From JAFAGX01 sp035623255 (lineage in GTDB: Bacteria > Acidobacteriota > Terriglobia > Terriglobales > Acidobacteriaceae), in assembly GCA_035623255.1 (NCBI GenBank), contig DASPTU010000004.1, positions 49,578 through 113,577 of the forward strand: a stretch of 64,000 nt of DNA, read 5' to 3'. The notes beneath the pieces were generated by a model. It was not told the origin of the DNA. It searched no databases and was given only the letters and a program-made list of their open reading frames with translations. Of the stretch, positions 26,022 to 33,736 are shown in pieces; the first letter of the stretch is position 1, and each line of letters starts with the position of its first letter. The position numbers and the translations under genes are program-made.

Positions 26022-26891
26022 ATGAACCGTCTTCGCTCCAAGCTACGCGACTATTACACGCTCACCAAGCCTGAGGTAAACCTGCTGGTCCTGATGACGA
26101 CGGCGGCCGGGTACTATCCCGCCTGCCGCGGACCTCTGAACGTCAGAGGTTTGACGAACACCCTTATCGGAACTCTGCTGGTCGCCAGTGGTACCGCTAC
26201 ATTGAATCAGTGGTCGGAACGGGTCTGGGACGGCCAAATGCGCCGCACTGTCAACCGGCCGCTGCCGGCCGGACGAGTGAGTGCTCCCGAAGCCTTCCTT
26301 TTCGGAGTTGTCCTAAGCGCCCTAGGGAGCGCGTACCTGGCGGGCACGGTCAACCTCGTTACGGCCGGGCTCGCCCTCTCGACACTGCTTTCCTACCTTC
26401 TGATATACACCCCGCTGAAGCGCAAGACTCCCCTGTGCACTTTGCTCGGCGCTTTTCCCGGCGCAATGCCCGCCCTTATTGGTTGGGCTGGCGCTTCGCA
26501 GACGCTGGATGCACGGGCATGCTTGCTTTTTGCCATCCTCTTCCTGTGGCAATTCCCTCACTTCCTGGCAATCGCACTAATGTATCGCGAGGACTATGCT
26601 CGGGCAGGTTACAAGATGCTGCCTGACTTCGACCTAGATGGCCGTTTCACTCGGGGCGAAATTCTTGCCTTCTCGGCCGCCCTGGTCCTGACAACTTTGT
26701 TCCTCGGGTTTCAAGCTGGTCCACTCTACTTGACCGGATTGGCATTGGCCGGCATATTCCTGTTGTCCGCCGCTTTGAGGCTGGCTACAACCGCTAGCAG
26801 AAAGTTCGCCAGCAGAGTGGTCCACGTGTCAGTCATCTACTTGCCGGTCGTTTTGGCAGCTGCGGCGCAAATAATAAAGATGCCGCGATAA
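26022..26891 (+). CDS. ctaB: Protoheme IX farnesyltransferase (heme o synthase)
   Basis: ATG 26022 was chosen; a TTG nine codons earlier overlaps the previous gene. The 289-residue UbiA-family membrane protein joins a farnesyl group to heme b to make heme o, the precursor of heme a. The first Mg-diphosphate motif is N62-x3-E66-x3-D70 in LNQWSERVWDGQMRRT, with Glu in place of the common first Asp, followed by NRPLPAGR. The second is MYREDYARAGYKMLP. About eight helices are visible. No heme a synthase (ctaA) gene is present in this window. Confidence 0.93.
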   Translation: MNRLRSKLRDYYTLTKPEVNLLVLMTTAAGYYPACRGPLNVRGLTNTLIGTLLVASGTATLNQWSERVWDGQMRRTVNRPLPAGRVSAPEAFLFGVVLSALGSAYLAGTVNLVTAGLALSTLLSYLLIYTPLKRKTPLCTLLGAFPGAMPALIGWAGASQTLDARACLLFAILFLWQFPHFLAIALMYREDYARAGYKMLPDFDLDGRFTRGEILAFSAALVLTTLFLGFQAGPLYLTGLALAGIFLLSAALRLATTASRKFASRVVHVSVIYLPVVLAAAAQIIKMPR

Positions 26892-27088
26892 GCGCGAAAG
26901 CCATTCCTGCAACCGGGGCCGGAAGAAGCAAAAGCTGCCACGCAGCACGACGGTAACTTCTCGCTGGAATTCTCCTAAAGTTCTTGAGTGTCTTGAGCCG
27001 ATAACGTAGGGGATTGGCCTGCCTATGTTCTGTGAGAACAGAATTAGGCCGGCGCTTGACCGCATCTGGAGTGGCGCCAGGAACCTTG

Positions 27089-29020
27089 ATGGAGCTGACC
27101 TTTACCATCCTGCGGCTTTCGGCCATGATAGCCGCTCTTCCGGTCGACACGCGCCCGGTGTCCCCCGTGGCGGATGGGTCGGTGTTCCCCTTTGCGCTGC
27201 TGGATCACTGGACGGTTTATCTTGTCTTCGTTCTGATTGCCCTCCTCGGCTATCAGCAATGGCGGGTCTATCAATATCGTCAGAGTGCAGCCAGGCGGGA
27301 AGAACTGTTTCGGATCGTTGCCGAAAACGCAGCTGACATGATTGCGCTCGTAGATCTGAAAGGGCACCGTTTGTATAACAGCCCGGCCTACGAGAAGGTA
27401 TTGGGATATAGCCCAGAGGAACTGGCGAAAACTCCGGTTTTCGAGCAGATTCACCCGGATGATCGCTTCAAGGTCTTGGAGGCCGGACGCGAGGCTCGTC
27501 GCACCGGCATCGGCAAGAAATTGGAATACCGCGTCCGCCATAAGAACGGTGCGTGGCGCATATTGGAATCAACTGCGAGCCCAATCAAGAACGAGGTCGG
27601 AGACGTAGAAAAACTCGTCATCGTGAATCGCGATATCACCGATAGGAAGCGTGCCGAGCAGCAAGTCGAACAGGATTCTTTTTTCGACGGCCTGACCGGT
27701 CTGCCGAATCGCCGGTTGTTCCTGGACCGGCTGGGGCGATCCTTTGCCCGGGCACAGCGGCATCCGGAATATCGGTATGCGGTCTTGTTCGTCGATGTCG
27801 ATGGCTTCGAGCAATTCAATCGAACCTTGGGACCGCAGGTCGGCGATCAAATCATCACCGAGATTGGACAACACCTGGCAAGAATTCTGCGTACTGACGA
27901 TACGGTAGCGCGCCCCAAGGGCACACTCCCAATTCCCGATGCTTTGCTTTCACGGTTAGGCGGCGATGAGTTCACCATTCTGCTCGAATTCATCAACGAT
28001 CCGAGTGATGCCATGCGCGTGGCACAACGAATTCAACTGGCGGTAACTGCCCCCTTTCGCGTCGATCGCCACGACGTCAAGACCTCCGTCAGCGTAGGTA
28101 TCGCCCTCAATAAACCCAACCAGGAAAGTTCGGAAATTCTGTTGCAGGAAGCAGACGTTGCCATGCGCCGCGCCAAGGCGTTAGGGGGTGCACGCTGTGA
28201 GCTGTTTGATGAGGCTTTGCACACGCGCGCGGTGAACCGGTTGCGACTGGAAACCGAACTGCGAACGGCAATCGACCAAAATCAATTTCAGATTTTGTAT
28301 CAGCCGATCTTTAGTATCAGGAACAGGAACATCACTGGGTTTGAGGCGTTGGTTCGATGGCAACATCCCGAAAAAGGATTGATTTCGCCATATCAGTTCA
28401 TCGAAGTAGCCGAGAATATTGGCCTGATCGTTGCCATTGGGAACTGGGTTCTATGCGAGGCTTGCAAGCAGATTCGTCGTTGGGAATCTAAGTATTTGCT
28501 ACAGGATGGCAGCAAGCTAACTGTGAATCTCTCCGCCCGTCAGTTCAGTCATCCCGAACTCGCGGCCGACGTCCGTGCCGCACTGCAGGAGGCAGACATC
28601 GTCCCTTCTCGGCTGCAGTTGGAGATTACCGAAGCAGTCGCGATGGCCGACCCCAGACTCACGTCCACGGTTCTGGAGCAGTTAAAGCATCTCGGGGTCG
28701 GCATCAGTATTGGAGACTTTGGCGCCGGTCACTCCTCCCTTAACTGGCTACGGCGCTTATCCATCGATGAGTTGAAGATCGACCGTTCCCTCATCGCCAG
28801 TATGCCCAGCGACCGCTGCAGTCGGGACGTGGTGCAGTTGATCATCACTGTCGCGCGCAACCTTGAGCTTCAGGCTGTCGCGTCCGGCATCGAGAGTGCA
28901 GTTCAACTGAATCTTCTCGATAAGATCGGATGCGCACTCGGGCAAGGCTACTTCTTTTCACAGCCGCTGCAACCGTCTCGCGCAGAGGAAATGCTATACG
29001 AACAGTGTGTTCGTTCCTAA
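27089..29020 (+). CDS. Membrane PAS-GGDEF-EAL protein with degenerate EAL domain
   Basis: Taking ATG 27089 (AGGAA seven bases before), the protein has 643 residues. One membrane helix lies at about 40-56, a PAS domain at 70-190, GGDEF at 200-375 and EAL at 385-635. The GGDEF signature is intact (RLGGDEF, 289-295), with an insertion just before it (about 276-288). The EAL domain keeps the Glu of FEAL (419-421), NLSARQF and KID. It has lost the first Asp of DDFGTG (GDFGAG, 542-547) and the Glu of AEGVE (ASGIE, 598-602), both metal-linked positions. It is therefore likely a cyclase with a non-catalytic, perhaps c-di-GMP-sensing, EAL part. Confidence 0.9.
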   Translation: MELTFTILRLSAMIAALPVDTRPVSPVADGSVFPFALLDHWTVYLVFVLIALLGYQQWRVYQYRQSAARREELFRIVAENAADMIALVDLKGHRLYNSPAYEKVLGYSPEELAKTPVFEQIHPDDRFKVLEAGREARRTGIGKKLEYRVRHKNGAWRILESTASPIKNEVGDVEKLVIVNRDITDRKRAEQQVEQDSFFDGLTGLPNRRLFLDRLGRSFARAQRHPEYRYAVLFVDVDGFEQFNRTLGPQVGDQIITEIGQHLARILRTDDTVARPKGTLPIPDALLSRLGGDEFTILLEFINDPSDAMRVAQRIQLAVTAPFRVDRHDVKTSVSVGIALNKPNQESSEILLQEADVAMRRAKALGGARCELFDEALHTRAVNRLRLETELRTAIDQNQFQILYQPIFSIRNRNITGFEALVRWQHPEKGLISPYQFIEVAENIGLIVAIGNWVLCEACKQIRRWESKYLLQDGSKLTVNLSARQFSHPELAADVRAALQEADIVPSRLQLEITEAVAMADPRLTSTVLEQLKHLGVGISIGDFGAGHSSLNWLRRLSIDELKIDRSLIASMPSDRCSRDVVQLIITVARNLELQAVASGIESAVQLNLLDKIGCALGQGYFFSQPLQPSRAEEMLYEQCVRS

Positions 29021-29167
29021 GTAGGTCGCTGTACTAAGGTGGTTCTACCGTGATTCCGCCGACTTCCAGTGATGCCACAGGGTAACGTACTATTCCTGAC
29101 CGGCTGACGTCGAGGTTGGGATTACATCAGAAAGAAACAACGAAGGTGTTGATGCACGAGAAGTGAT

Positions 29168-30169
29168 TCAGACGGTCACTGGGCTATCTGGATGAACTCG
29201 AATACTCTTCAACTCCAGGACCGATTCGATACCGTTCATCTTATCTGCGATCCGTCGCAGGAATTTGGCCGCTCTACCCGGAATGACACGCCGCATATCG
29301 TCGGGCAACTCCCGCACAATGTCTTCGTATTTACCGGAAATGGAGACAACAGAGAATCCGAGCGCATCGGCAATTTGGCAAGCCAAACTTACCAGGCCAA
29401 CAAGATCCAGACTCTCACTCTTTCTCGGCTCATGATGGTAGGATGCAACCTCAATGAACGTCAGCGGAAGATTCCACGTTGTCACCAGTAAACCGCCTGC
29501 TTGACAGTGGTCCATTCCGAACAAATCACGCTCGGCCTGCAGAATGGAGCCTGGATCGAGCGGCCCCTGTTGTCGCAGCTTGTTATATCCTTCGGGAAGA
29601 ATCATAGCCAGGGCCAGTCGTCCGATATCGTGAATGAGCGCCGCCGTATAAGCTACGTCTTTGTCGATAGCGGTAGTCATTGCCAATTCTTCGGCGATTG
29701 TGGCGGAAGCGAGGCTGTGGCTCCAGCAGGCCTTCAGAATAGGAGCTTCGAGAGACTGTCCGATGTAGGTCTTCACCGCCAGCGTCAGCAGCAGACCTTT
29801 CACACGCTCGTAGCCCAGGAGCATCACCGCCTGCAGCGTGCTGGTGATTTCCGAGCGTATGCCGTAAAGGGGAGAATTCGCCAGACGAAGAATCTCGGTA
29901 GCAAAAGCCTGATCCATAGAGATCAAGTCGTGCAAATCACGGAGCCGACTCTCCGGCTTGGAAACCAGCTGCAGAGCCTTGACTGCGACTCCGGGAAAGG
30001 GAGGTAAGTCAACTAATCTGAGCTGGTTCGCGGCTTTTTCAACGGCGTTCAAGGCGTCCTCACGAATGCTTCCAGCTTCGCCCGCCAGGAGCCAGTCTGA
30101 AGCCTGCCGGTTTGACCTGTCTCCTGCTGCGTGAACTCTAAAATCGGCACCTCCCACATGTTTGCCCAC
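29168..30169 (-). CDS. HDOD domain signalling protein
   Basis: A protein of up to 333 residues; the start is uncertain because GTG 30169 and GTG 30157 are both possible. An HDOD domain covers about 45-250: LPPFPGVAVKALQLV, LRLANSPLYG, ALIHDIGRLALAMILP and ASYHHEP. HDOD proteins are usually non-enzymatic relatives of HD phosphohydrolases that work in two-component and c-di-GMP networks. It follows the CheA-like kinase gene on the same strand by 95 bases and is probably cotranscribed, with a palindrome between them that could add its own control. It converges on the GGDEF-EAL gene. Confidence 0.88.
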   Translation of the reverse strand: MGKHVGGADFRVHAAGDRSNRQASDWLLAGEAGSIREDALNAVEKAANQLRLVDLPPFPGVAVKALQLVSKPESRLRDLHDLISMDQAFATEILRLANSPLYGIRSEITSTLQAVMLLGYERVKGLLLTLAVKTYIGQSLEAPILKACWSHSLASATIAEELAMTTAIDKDVAYTAALIHDIGRLALAMILPEGYNKLRQQGPLDPGSILQAERDLFGMDHCQAGGLLVTTWNLPLTFIEVASYHHEPRKSESLDLVGLVSLACQIADALGFSVVSISGKYEDIVRELPDDMRRVIPGRAAKFLRRIADKMNGIESVLELKSIRVHPDSPVTV

Positions 30170-30183
30170 GTGACGGAAGTCAC
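30170..30183. promoter_or_regulatory. CRP/FNR-type palindrome upstream of the HDOD gene
   Basis: A perfect GTGAC-GGAA-GTCAC repeat, directly next to the first possible start codon of the HDOD gene. It has the same 5-4-5 structure as the site at 20476-20489. Its position at the start would fit repression, but the upstream gene may simply be cotranscribed through it. Confidence 0.35.
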
Positions 30184-30264
30184 CCCCATGTCGCGGGTTT
30201 TGTAACGAAATTCTAATCTTGGGAAGTTCGATGCTGTGGGGAACCTGACGCTGATTTTGCGTGA

Positions 30265-31677
30265 TCAGCGCTCAGCGGACGCCGCTCCGCTCCGCGAAAC
30301 CCAACTCGTCGAACCTTTCAGCGCTAAAGGAAGGTAGATCGTGACCCAAGTGCCCTGGTGAAGTTCACTATCCAACTCGATTGTCCCGTTTATCGCCAGC
30401 ACATTGGTCTTCGCCACATCAAGCCCAACTCCACGCCCCGACAAATCATTGACAAGTTCGCGCGTTGTAAAGCCGGGGCGGAACACATATTGCAGAACCT
30501 CCTTCGGGTTGAGCCCCCGGATCGTCTCCGGGGAAGCCTGTTTCAGTGCGACTGCTTTGCGAGCTATCCTTTCCGGGTCGATGCCGGCGCCATCGTCGCT
30601 GACGGTGATGACGATCTGGTCTTCCTGCTGGCGTGCGCAAAGTCGAATGGTGCCCTTCGATGGCTTACCGGCGGCAATGCGGAGTTCAGGTGTCTCGATC
30701 CCATGGTCAAGTGAGTTGCGCACCAAATGTAGCAGTGAATCACCAAGACGCTCGACCATAGCTCTGTCAATTTCGATGTCCTGGCCGGAGGTCACTAGCT
30801 CAACCTGCTTGCCAAGCTTATTGCCGATGTCATGAACTACGCGAGGTAATTTGCGAAACAGGCAATCAATCGACACCACGCGAATTTTTGCCATCGAGAT
30901 CCGCAGCCGCTCGATTAGATATTGGAAATGGGCCGTGATGTCATCCAGCTCCGAGGATCTTGGGTGGCCCGCTGCGAAATCGCGCGAGATTTCAGCCAGG
31001 CGGTCCTGCGCCCCACCAATATCACCCGCTATTTTCAGCAGCTCATCGAGCTTGCCCACTTCGATTCGGACGGTAGGAGCCGGATGTGCCCTGTGAGCCA
31101 ATTCCTTTTGTCGCAGCAGGGCATCGCCTACCTGTACCGGTGAGGCCAGCCCCCGTTCGATCAAAACTGTGCCAAGCCTGGGAGCTTCCGGCCGCGCGGC
31201 CTGTTCGGCCAGTGCAGCATCAAGTGATGTTTGCGAAATGATGCCTTGCTGAACCAGTAGTTCTCCCAGCGGCGGAGCGATCACATGTGGCTCCCGCGCA
31301 TTCTGGAGTTGCCTCAGGACGGAATCGAGATCGTAGGATCTGTAGACACCCTCTGCCAGGTCACCAAGAATCTCACCCAATGCGTCACGTGCCTTCAGCA
31401 ATGCGTCGGCGACGGGCTTTAGTTCGATCTCACCGCACCGAATGGCTTGTAGAACACTCTCGGCGTGATGACACAGGCAGGTGACAGGCTCAAAGCCGAA
31501 GAAACCAGCGGCTCCCTTGATGGTGTGCATGGTCCGGAAGACGCGATTAAGCAACCCGACGCCATCAGGGTCCGATTCCAGCGCGACCATGTCGCGATCC
31601 ATTTGTTCCAGGCCTTCTCGTGCCTCGATAAGGAAAGCGTCCAACAGTTCGCGGTCTTGTGCAAGATCGTTATCCAC
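30265..31677 (-). CDS. CheA-like histidine kinase with internal MshEN-type motif pair
   Basis: A 470-residue protein starting at GTG 31677 with GAGG seven bases before. Order: Hpt domain (1-120) with phospho-acceptor His51 in RTMHTIKGAAGFF; two 24-residue motifs at 136-159 (PLGELLVQQGIISQ...Q) and 167-190 (RLGTVLIERGLASP...Q); a dimerisation helix region at 200-265; and a HATPase with LVRNSLDHGIE, SDDGAGIDPERI and SGRGVGLDVAK. The motif pair fits the MshEN c-di-GMP-binding pattern RLGxxLxxxGxxxxxxLxxALxxQ, with a 7-residue spacer. The CheW-like P5 domain of chemotaxis CheA is absent, so it probably does not join a receptor array. The CheY-like gene just upstream is the likely partner. Confidence 0.85.
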   Translation of the reverse strand: MDNDLAQDRELLDAFLIEAREGLEQMDRDMVALESDPDGVGLLNRVFRTMHTIKGAAGFFGFEPVTCLCHHAESVLQAIRCGEIELKPVADALLKARDALGEILGDLAEGVYRSYDLDSVLRQLQNAREPHVIAPPLGELLVQQGIISQTSLDAALAEQAARPEAPRLGTVLIERGLASPVQVGDALLRQKELAHRAHPAPTVRIEVGKLDELLKIAGDIGGAQDRLAEISRDFAAGHPRSSELDDITAHFQYLIERLRISMAKIRVVSIDCLFRKLPRVVHDIGNKLGKQVELVTSGQDIEIDRAMVERLGDSLLHLVRNSLDHGIETPELRIAAGKPSKGTIRLCARQQEDQIVITVSDDGAGIDPERIARKAVALKQASPETIRGLNPKEVLQYVFRPGFTTRELVNDLSGRGVGLDVAKTNVLAINGTIELDSELHQGTWVTIYLPLALKGSTSWVSRSGAASAER

Positions 31678-31736
31678 AACTGACCTCTATGCAACGTCTC
31701 CAGGAAACACCGGCTATGACAGCCCGCAACTGCAGA

Positions 31737-32117
31737 TCACACTCGGAGTGCCGGAACGATTTGCATTTTCACCTGGTCCGGAGTGAAGGGTTTTCGGATA
31801 TAGCCTTTTGCGCCAAGCGCCAATGCTTCAAGAACATGCTTCTCCCCACTCTCGCTGGTGATCATAATCACTGGTACTGTCTCAAAGCCCGGCTCAGTTC
31901 GGAGCAGCTTGATAAATTCCAACCCGTTCACCACGGGCATGTTGATATCGCACAGAATCAGGTCGACTTTGTTTCCTTTAACAACCGCCAAGGCTTCCTC
32001 ACCGTTCGCGGCTTCGAACACGCTGGCCAAGTCCATTCCCGCCTGACGCAGGCATCGCTCGATAATTTTCCGCATCACCGGAGAATCGTCGACAATCAGC
32101 GTGCGAATTGCTGCCAT
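31737..32117 (-). CDS. CheY-like response regulator
   Basis: ATG 32117 has AGGAGA seven bases before; an in-frame ATG eight codons upstream lacks a site. The 126-residue single-domain receiver has the acidic pair in LIVDDSP, the phospho-Asp in LILCDINMP, a Thr/Ser in MITSES and Lys in YIRKPF. It is the first gene of a three-gene unit with the CheA-like kinase (59 bases downstream) and the HDOD gene. Without an output domain it acts by protein contact, possibly on the flagellar motor or on the HDOD protein. Confidence 0.9.
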   Translation of the reverse strand: MAAIRTLIVDDSPVMRKIIERCLRQAGMDLASVFEAANGEEALAVVKGNKVDLILCDINMPVVNGLEFIKLLRTEPGFETVPVIMITSESGEKHVLEALALGAKGYIRKPFTPDQVKMQIVPALRV

Positions 32118-32247
32118 TTTTTGTCTCCTGACCGCAGCCATCGACGCAGTTCCAATGACATCGAACGTTTAGACCTGGCCGCACGCTTACCGGATCGATC
32201 ACAGCTTTAGCGGCAATGTCTTATCGGCAATTCAACTTTTAGAGTTC

Positions 32248-32266
32248 AGGTCCGATTAGGGGACCT
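32248..32266. promoter_or_regulatory. 19-bp palindrome near a sigma54-like start site
   Basis: AGGTCC-GATTAGG-GGACCT, with perfect 6-bp arms, lying nine bases downstream of the -12 element at 32275-32276 in the direction of the CheY-like gene. It has the same overall size and place as the palindromes at the fliM and flagellar-kinase promoters but a different sequence. Confidence 0.4.
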
Positions 32267-32274
32267 CGCGACTA

Positions 32275-32288
32275 GCAACGGGTAAACC
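32275..32288 (-). promoter_or_regulatory. Candidate sigma54 promoter of the CheY/CheA/HDOD operon
   Basis: On the minus strand the sequence reads ATGGTTTACCCGTTGCTA: GG and GC separated by exactly 10 bases, with TTGCTA at -12. It shares ACCCGTTGC with the flagellar kinase promoter at 42001. The predicted start is about 145 bases before the CheY-like gene. The -24 half is imperfect (TGGTT for TGGCA). Confidence 0.4.
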
Positions 32289-32339
32289 ATTGCCAAAGTG
32301 AAATTAGATTTGCTCATCCCAGAGCCGCAAGACAGAGCG

Positions 32340-33092
32340 TCAGAAGCGGTACATCACGGTGAACTCCAGGAAAGTGCCTACCGAACGATCATTCAAGCCG
32401 GGATTCCCCGGCACCGAGGTTTGATGAAATTCATAGATCCCGAGCACCTGACGATAGAACCAATGGCGATGCACAGCCGGCGAAGGGAACCAAAAGCTGA
32501 GTTCGGGACCTTGCAATCCGTTCAAATGGTCGGTTCCTGGCAGGAGATATAGAGCCTGGGCGCGGGTTGAAAAAGTCTCGCGAATAAAATCTTTGCCGGC
32601 GCCGAACCCCGGCCTCCACGCCTCTTTGGAGTAGGGCGCGGTGTCCAGATCGCTCCATTGCGCGCCCCCACCGAAGTACCATGCGCCCGGCGTGCGTATG
32701 AACAACCGCGTCATGAAGTGTGCTTCCGTACCAGTTCCTGAGTCGAGTTTATGAGCATCATCGACCGAAACTTCTGTCAATGCAATCCACCGGGAAGCGT
32801 CTATCTCCAGCCCTCCGCCAATAGTGCCTGCTGCGGCCGAATATCCGGCACCATCACTGGGTGCAAAGCCGCCGTAGACATAAGGTCGAGGCCACAATGA
32901 GCGTGAACTGGATGAAGTAAGAGAGGCCGGTTGCGAGGCGATAACCGGGCTGACAGGGTCGAACACTGCGCCACTGGAGGCGACTTCGGCTTTAGGAAAT
33001 TGCTCATTTACTGAGTCTTGCTGTGCGAGTGCCGGCATTTGCATTGAAATAAAGAAGGACAGGCACACCGCACAGCGGTACGCACATTTCAC
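32340..33092 (-). CDS. Putative outer-membrane beta-barrel protein
   Basis: GTG 33092 was chosen because GAGGAG lies six bases before it and it opens a good signal peptide (MKCAYRCAVCLSFFISMQ, cut after ALA). The 250-residue product has a Ser/Pro-rich spacer of about 50 residues. After that come alternating aromatic/polar strands (YVYGGFAP, AWYFGGGAQW, LSFWFP) and a C-terminal Phe (FTVMYRF), as expected for outer-membrane barrels. I do not recognise a specific family. It stands alone between two signalling operons. Confidence 0.7.
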   Translation of the reverse strand: MKCAYRCAVCLSFFISMQMPALAQQDSVNEQFPKAEVASSGAVFDPVSPVIASQPASLTSSSSRSLWPRPYVYGGFAPSDGAGYSAAAGTIGGGLEIDASRWIALTEVSVDDAHKLDSGTGTEAHFMTRLFIRTPGAWYFGGGAQWSDLDTAPYSKEAWRPGFGAGKDFIRETFSTRAQALYLLPGTDHLNGLQGPELSFWFPSPAVHRHWFYRQVLGIYEFHQTSVPGNPGLNDRSVGTFLEFTVMYRF

Positions 33093-33346
33093 GACCGTCT
33101 CCTCTGGCACTGCAGAACCTAATCGGCAGTTGTCAGAGGCAAAATCAGGACGGACACGCCCAACGGTAATCGCCAGGTTCTAGACTGAAGTTTTTCCGAG
33201 CGAGCGATTCCGTTTGGCCTAGTACGAAAGACACGGGAGGCTGGATGCCCTCAGCTTGGCGTCGCCCAGCGCTTAGCAGATGGACGGGGTGCCTCAACCG
33301 CATTCGCAGGCTTAGCTCACCCAAGACGTGATTCCAGGGCCCTGGA

Positions 33347-33736
33347 CTAGCGTGCCAAGGCGCCGGTATCCCGCAGCGCCTTTTCGATAATGCTCAGCAA
33401 TACGTCGTTTTCAGCCGGTTTCTGGAAAAACGCGCAGGCGCCGGATGCCAAAGCCTTTTCCTTGTTGCCCTTGCCCTCGCGCGCGGTCAGCACGATCACC
33501 GGGATGCAGCAGAGCTTCGTGTTCTTCTGCAGTCGTTCGAGCACCACAAATCCATCCCCGGCAGGCAGGCCCAAATCCAGCAAGATCAAGTTCGGATTCA
33601 TTTTCATAGCGCTGGAGATGGCTGACATCCCATCAGATGCGAAAGCGGTTTCGTAACCTTGAGACCGCAGCCGAATGTGCAGGGCACGTCGCATGTCCGC
33701 GTCATCGTCGATGATTAAAATCTTCGGTTTATCCAT
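33347..33736 (-). CDS. CheY-like response regulator
   Basis: A 129-residue single receiver domain: LIIDDDADMRRAL acidic site, phospho-Asp in LILLDLGLPAGDG, Thr in VLTARE and Lys in FFQKPAE. ATG 33736 overlaps the end of the hybrid kinase gene by eight bases, so the pair is translationally coupled and the kinase is its likely partner. It has no output domain. Confidence 0.9.
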   Translation of the reverse strand: MDKPKILIIDDDADMRRALHIRLRSQGYETAFASDGMSAISSAMKMNPNLILLDLGLPAGDGFVVLERLQKNTKLCCIPVIVLTAREGKGNKEKALASGACAFFQKPAENDVLLSIIEKALRDTGALAR

